DNA of 64,000 nucleotides, taken from Candidatus Bathyanammoxibius amoris. GTDB taxonomy: Bacteria > Planctomycetota > Brocadiia > Brocadiales > Bathyanammoxibiaceae. The position numbers and the translations under genes are program-made. Shown one piece after another: positions 60,234 through 64,000 of the stretch. The DNA is taken from positions 1 through 64,000 of the forward strand of contig JAMXCW010000008.1 of NCBI GenBank assembly GCA_024451685.1, written 5' to 3'. Each line of letters opens with the position of its first letter. Position 1 is the stretch's first letter. The notes beneath the pieces were generated by a model. It worked only from the letters and a program-made list of their open reading frames with translations, ran no database searches and was not told where the DNA came from.

Positions 60234-61427
60234 TTGAAATATGCCATTGTTATAGCTGACGGTATGGCAGACATGCCACAGGACGAACTTGGAGGCAGGA
60301 CGCCGGTTGAGGAGGCCGTCCTGCCAAACGGCGACTATGTGGCCGGTTCCGGCCGCCTTGGCGTTGCCCGGACGATCCCTGCGGGTTTCAGCCCCGGCAG
60401 TGACGTGGCAATCCTCTGTCTCCTGGGTTATGACCCCGGGGAGTACTATACGGGCCGTGCGCCGCTGGAGGCCGCTAATATGGGGCTTGAGCTGGGCCCC
60501 GGCGATTGGGCCTTCCGCTGTAATCTCGTTACCGTCAGGGACGACACCCTCGAGGACTACAGCGCGGGTCACATCCCCGATGAAGAGGCCGCGGCGCTTA
60601 TAACCTCACTACAGGATAAAATCTCCAGCGATGGGGTCAGTTTTCATAGCGGCAGGAGCTACAGGCACATAATGCTCTATCGGGGACGGGAGGATATGAG
60701 CGCGCAGTGCGTCCCGCCCCACGACATTACTGGTATGTCCGTGAAGAAGAACCTCCCGAAGGGCAGCGGGAGTGGATTACTGGTGCAGGTGATGGAAGAC
60801 TCCCGGCCCATCCTCTCCAGACATGACGTAAACCTGCGCAGGGAGAGCCTTAAGAAGCCTCCGGCAAACGCTATCTGGTTATGGGGGCAGGGCAGGCCCC
60901 CGGCGATACCCAGGTTTCAAGAGAAATACGGCGTTCAGGCGGGCGCGGTAATCACGGCTGTGGACCTGATAAGAGGGCTATGCGGCGGCTACTTTGGATG
61001 GGATATTATTGACGTCCCCGGCGCTACCGGCTACCTGGATACGGATTACGCGGCAAAGGGACGCTACGCCGTAGAGGCGCTTAAAGACCATGACATAGTG
61101 CTGGTCCATGTAGAGGCCCCCGATGAGGCCGCCCACCAGGGCAACGTGCCGGAAAAAATCCGGGCAATAGAGAATATAGACAAACACGTCCTCGGCCCCG
61201 TACTGCAGGCGTTAAAGGGATACGGTGAGTACAGGGTACTGTACATGCCGGACCATTACACGGTCAGCCAGAAGAGGACCCATTCCGGTGAGCCCGTGCC
61301 GTTTGCGGTCTGTGGCACCGGAATAGGCCCGGCATCCGGTCTCAGCTTCAGTGAGTCTAATGCCGTTGGAACGGGTTTCCGCTTCGACAAGGGCCATGAG
61401 CTCATGGAATACCTGTTGACGGGCTGA
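60234..61427 (+). CDS. apgM: Cofactor-independent phosphoglycerate mutase, ApgM type
   Basis: Enzyme of about 397 residues interconverting 2- and 3-phosphoglycerate. It belongs to the archaeal-type iPGM branch of the alkaline phosphatase superfamily: KYAIVIADGMADMP (metal-binding Asp), FSPGSDVAILCLLGYDP with the catalytic Ser, VHVEAPDEAAHQGN and LYMPDHYTVSQKRTHSGEPVPF. The TTG at 60234 is chosen because AAGGAG lies 7 bases before it and it gives the family's usual N-terminus; an ATG at 60174 would add 20 atypical residues. Confidence 0.88.
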   Translation: MKYAIVIADGMADMPQDELGGRTPVEEAVLPNGDYVAGSGRLGVARTIPAGFSPGSDVAILCLLGYDPGEYYTGRAPLEAANMGLELGPGDWAFRCNLVTVRDDTLEDYSAGHIPDEEAAALITSLQDKISSDGVSFHSGRSYRHIMLYRGREDMSAQCVPPHDITGMSVKKNLPKGSGSGLLVQVMEDSRPILSRHDVNLRRESLKKPPANAIWLWGQGRPPAIPRFQEKYGVQAGAVITAVDLIRGLCGGYFGWDIIDVPGATGYLDTDYAAKGRYAVEALKDHDIVLVHVEAPDEAAHQGNVPEKIRAIENIDKHVLGPVLQALKGYGEYRVLYMPDHYTVSQKRTHSGEPVPFAVCGTGIGPASGLSFSESNAVGTGFRFDKGHELMEYLLTG

Positions 61428-61447
61428 GAGTTGGCGGCCCCGCGGCC

Positions 61448-61771
61448 TTAGTGTGTCCCTTTAACAATACTAAGGCCGACTACACCTAGTATAATCAGCC
61501 CGACAGAGGCGAGTTTTATCGCGCCCGCCGGTTCCTTAAACCACAATATGCCTATTACCACTATTAGTGCCGTTCCCACACCAGACCAGACGGCGTATGC
61601 GACACCTATGTCAATGCTCCTGAGCGCCAGCGTGAGCGCGCCGAAACTCAGGCCGTAGAAGACAAAAATCAGGATAGAGGGCAATAACTTTGTAAATCCC
61701 TCCGAGAATTTCATCGAGGTGGTGCCGAACACCTCAAGGGCGATGGCGACCGCAAGAAACAGCCAGTTCAT
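61448..61771 (-). CDS. Small multidrug resistance (SMR) efflux protein
   Basis: Four-helix inner-membrane transporter of 107 residues. The essential glutamate is in IALEVFGTTSMKFSEGFTKL, and AYAVWSGVGTALIVVIGI is the second signature. The sequence after the glutamate (GTT.MK.S.GFT) resembles the EmrE/QacE quaternary-ammonium branch more than the guanidinium (Gdx) branch. A GGAGG ribosome-binding site lies 9 bases upstream. It works as an antiparallel dimer or with a partner; only one gene is present. Confidence 0.9.
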   Translation of the reverse strand: MNWLFLAVAIALEVFGTTSMKFSEGFTKLLPSILIFVFYGLSFGALTLALRSIDIGVAYAVWSGVGTALIVVIGILWFKEPAGAIKLASVGLIILGVVGLSIVKGTH

Positions 61772-61955
61772 TGTAATACCTCCTTCCAGGTGCTTACCGG
61801 TTAAACGTTTATGTTACAGGCAACGCCCCAATGCGCGGGGCATATTTTCTCCCCCTCCGGTCAGGAGAGGGAGGAACAGAACGGGCAGGGCCCGCAGAAG
61901 GAAGAGAAAGTAGGTGTACCTATGTCTATGCAGTCCACAAATCCCCACAAGCAGT

Positions 61956-61984
61956 TTGCCAAATCCGGGAAAGTATGGTATACT
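61956..61984 (+). promoter_or_regulatory. Strong sigma-70 promoter of the small RNA
   Basis: TTGCCA (61956-61961), a 17-base spacer and TATACT (61979-61984). Transcription should start near 61991. Confidence 0.7.
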
Positions 61985-61990
61985 TGTTAT

Positions 61991-62182
61991 GGATTAAGGA
62001 AGTGGGAACCAAGGGTGTACAGAATTAATCCCGCAGCCGATAGCCCTTACAAGGGCAAGTGGGTGCAAATACCCACAAAAGTATTGAAGCTGTACTTCGG
62101 GCCATTGTATTGTAGCGGGCAATACAAAGTACACCTTTGGCTCCCTTGTTTTTTTGCCGCAAAGCGATTTGCGGCTTTTTTT
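61991..62182 (+). ncRNA. Free-standing structured small RNA, class unknown (6S-like considered)
   Basis: About 190 bases between a strong promoter and a strong intrinsic terminator with no open frame longer than a few codons from the predicted start. A 17-base-pair closing helix joins 62004-62020 with 62129-62145 (one A-C mismatch, one G-U pair). Inside it are hairpins GCCCT/AGGGC (62043-62056), GTGGGT/ACCCAC (62059-62076) and TTGTATTG/CAATACAA (62105-62127). The loop of the last one, TAGCGGG, can pair with CCCGC at 62030-62034 as a pseudoknot. Length and closing helix recall 6S RNA, and the segment AGCCGATA also occurs in E. coli 6S RNA, but the branched interior is not the usual 6S shape. 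No gene follows on this strand, so it is not a leader. Confidence 0.72.
62156..62182 (+). terminator. Rho-independent terminator of the small RNA
   Basis: GCCGCAAA - GCGA - TTTGCGGC forms a perfect 8-base-pair stem, followed by seven T residues (62176-62182). Confidence 0.9.
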
Positions 62183-62290
62183 ATCCGCAGACTCAACCCC
62201 GCTGGCTGTTAACAAGTGATTAGAAAACTTTTCCCTTCCTTAACATGTGCAGCCCCGGCCTCCAAAGACGCCGGGTTCCGTCCGCAGGGC

Positions 62291-64000
62291 CTATGAGGTC
62301 TTTTTCTTCCTCTTAGTCTTTTTCTTTCCCTTGGTTTTTCGCGGTGCCGGCTTCTGGGGTTCCAGCCTCATCTCCGCTATTTCGGGATGTATGCCGGTCA
62401 TATCGTTTATGACCTTTGAGGGCTCGCCTGGGGTTGAACGTATATTGATGTCTCTCTGCGGGAACGGTATCTCGATGTTGTGCTCGGCGAAGAGCTTTTC
62501 TATGGCAAAATTCATTTCACTCATGGAATGCCATCTCTCACCGCCATCGTTGGCCCAGTAAATCAACTCAAAGTCATAGTAGCTGTCTCCAAACGCATTG
62601 AAACGCACAAAAGGTTTCGGGTTCTTGCGTACTCTCGGATTTTCCGCGGCTATCTTAACCAGCAAGCTTTTTACAAGCGGCACATCGGCCCCATAGGCGA
62701 CTCCAATCTTTAGTTTTGCTCTTACCTTGGCGGTTGGTTGACTCTGGTTTTGTATGTTGCCGTCCATCAGCTTAGCATTAGGCACGACTATATACACAAG
62801 TTCCGGGGACAGTAGTGTCGTGCTCCTTGGGCCAATTCGTTTCACCGTGCCTCTGATGTCATTACTGATAAATACGAAATCTCCAATCTTGATGGGCCTT
62901 TCAAACATAAGGATAATACCGCTGAGGAAGTTGTTTACGATGTGCTGCATACCGAAGCCGATTCCGATACCAAGTGCCCCCGCGAAGAAGGCAAGACTTC
63001 TTAAAGGTATCCCCGCTATGCTCAAGGCAAAGAGAATCGAAAAGGCGATGATGGTATAAGAAACAACGGCGGAAATGGTAGCCCTCATGCCCTGGTCCAG
63101 GCTCAATTTAGCTAATAACCTGGAATCGATAAGCCTCTTTACCAACACCGCAGCAAAGAAGAAGATAACGACCAGTATTATGCTTACTATAATGTTGAGG
63201 GGCGTTGTAGATGCCTCTCCGCCCATGCGCAGCTCATATATCAAGATGAACCATATTGTCCCCAGGACGCGGTAGACTTCCGTGGCGAAAGACCTTAGTG
63301 GTACGGGAGCAGCCGGTGACGCCGAGACCTGCACAAACGTGGACGCCACCAGGCTTACGACTACCATAATTGTGACTATGATCGAGACATAATCGATAAT
63401 GCCCCTGCTGACCTTAAACTCCGCTTCCTGTCCTTCTGCCAGCCTTTTGCGGGCCAGTCTGTCAACCGCGAAGACAGTTACCAGCTTTCTTACCACTGCC
63501 ACGGCAACGACTGCCACCGTACAACCCACTATGGTATCGAGAAGGCGGGTGGTCATTGAGATGTAGCCAAGGGTGTCGACAAGTATAAGTGATACAAGAA
63601 ACGCTATAATCAGCGGGTGAGCTACGTGTATACAACCCCTCTGGAACTTCTTCAGTTTTGTCGGAGGCGGGGGCAATAAATCAAGGAATACCCGCTTTGG
63701 GGCGACAAACCATATAAACAGGCCAAAGACAACAATAAAATATACCCTCCACAGCATCTGGTGGGCGCTTGACCCAAAAGACTCGACGACTCCGGTTATC
63801 GTCAAATAGACCGCTGAAAACAGAAGGATTATGTGGAAGGTCTGGTAACTGTGCCGGGCGAGGGAGGGGGGTAAATTCAGGAGGGGCCTGCCAGTCTCGC
63901 GCTGTTTTACCGCCTCAACCATAAAGCCGTGCAGAAGCATATAAACGGAGAATACAACAAGTCCGCTCAGAATAGCCTCAATAAAGGGGCCTTTGAGCTC
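62291..64000 (-). CDS. MscS-family mechanosensitive channel, 5'-truncated by the window
   Basis: Membrane protein with at least 569 residues in the window; the frame continues without stop to the right edge, adding a hydrophobic segment (LSGLVVFSVYMLLHGF) before the first internal ATG at 63940. Several N-terminal helices precede the MscS core: LAFFAGALGIGIGFGMQHIVNNFLSGIILMFERPIKIGDFV is the pore helix and beta-domain start, and VPNAKLMDGNIQNQS follows. It is a larger MscS relative and should open under membrane tension to release solutes. The tail is very basic (KTKGKKKTKRKKK). Confidence 0.9.
   Translation of the reverse strand, partial: ELKGPFIEAILSGLVVFSVYMLLHGFMVEAVKQRETGRPLLNLPPSLARHSYQTFHIILLFSAVYLTITGVVESFGSSAHQMLWRVYFIVVFGLFIWFVAPKRVFLDLLPPPPTKLKKFQRGCIHVAHPLIIAFLVSLILVDTLGYISMTTRLLDTIVGCTVAVVAVAVVRKLVTVFAVDRLARKRLAEGQEAEFKVSRGIIDYVSIIVTIMVVVSLVASTFVQVSASPAAPVPLRSFATEVYRVLGTIWFILIYELRMGGEASTTPLNIIVSIILVVIFFFAAVLVKRLIDSRLLAKLSLDQGMRATISAVVSYTIIAFSILFALSIAGIPLRSLAFFAGALGIGIGFGMQHIVNNFLSGIILMFERPIKIGDFVFISNDIRGTVKRIGPRSTTLLSPELVYIVVPNAKLMDGNIQNQSQPTAKVRAKLKIGVAYGADVPLVKSLLVKIAAENPRVRKNPKPFVRFNAFGDSYYDFELIYWANDGGERWHSMSEMNFAIEKLFAEHNIEIPFPQRDINIRSTPGEPSKVINDMTGIHPEIAEMRLEPQKPAPRKTKGKKKTKRKKKTS

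Noticed and set aside
61772-61955. Guanidine riboswitch upstream of the SMR gene
   Set aside because: The leader has hairpins (for example GCCCC/GGGGC at 61824-61843) but no ykkC-type conserved core, and the transporter looks like the quaternary-ammonium branch.
61811-62212. Open plus-strand frame of 133 codons
   Set aside because: It runs through a strong promoter, the structured RNA and its terminator, and has no family resemblance; the RNA gene explains the region better.
1-64000. CRISPR arrays, tRNA and rRNA genes, prophage
   Set aside because: Nothing with regular direct repeats, cloverleaf structure, rRNA-like sequence or phage structural genes was found by reading.

Overview
The window is about 64 kb of a bacterial chromosome of moderate GC content with densely packed genes in short operons. 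No rRNA, tRNA or other direct phylogenetic marker was seen. A diderm with an LPS-like envelope is suggested by glycosyltransferases, WaaP/RIO-like kinases and rhamnose-type sugar enzymes. A UGA-encoded selenocysteine formate dehydrogenase, a split glycine cleavage P-protein, paired TMTC-like TPR membrane proteins and paired SPFH proteins would fit a Planctomycetota (Brocadiae-like) genome. That placement is inference; other deep-branching diderms with C1 metabolism remain possible.

Layout. 1-4000: an AT-rich methyltransferase gene (possibly cut by the window edge), then a complete 2.9 kb IS1-family element with 19-bp inverted ends, an 8-bp target duplication and two passenger genes. 4000-8320: two diverged tandem copies of a TPR membrane glycosyltransferase-like gene plus a remnant of a further copy. 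8500-12200: a secreted TPR protein, a lipase, a divergent MurC-like ligase and a TIGR04076 protein. 12300-20100: an envelope polysaccharide cluster (three glycosyltransferases, a double-kinase protein, two RmlC-like cupins, an epimerase, an RmlD). 20300-23900: homoserine dehydrogenase, an aldehyde dehydrogenase and an unknown. 24000-27800 (minus strand): MEMO protein and selenocysteine FdhA. 28000-32900: metallo-beta-lactamase-fold hydrolase, PP-loop thiolase-type protein, GIY-YIG protein and MutS. 32900-38700: two SPFH proteins, a periplasmic coiled-coil protein and the PcrA/UvrD helicase. 38700-43400 (minus): MoxR - DUF58 - BatA/VWA - methyltransferase operon. 43500-49500 (minus): OYE-type reductase, cupin, and OppABC with DprA. 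49800-56000: thymidylate kinase, the complete GcvT-H-PA-PB system, a small lipoprotein and a lipoate ligase. 56000-60000 (minus): TrkH - TrkA - ParA - threonine aldolase. 60200-64000: phosphoglycerate mutase, an SMR transporter, a free-standing structured small RNA and an MscS channel cut by the window end.

Functional links. FdhA (formate/CO2), the glycine cleavage system with a lipoate ligase, and threonine aldolase all feed one-carbon and glycine metabolism. The 12-20 kb block probably builds a surface glycan with a deoxysugar. The most unusual items are the small RNA at 61991-62182 with its own promoter and terminator, the IS1 element whose second inverted-end-like site lies exactly between transposase and passenger, and the hairpin that buries the transposase ribosome-binding site.
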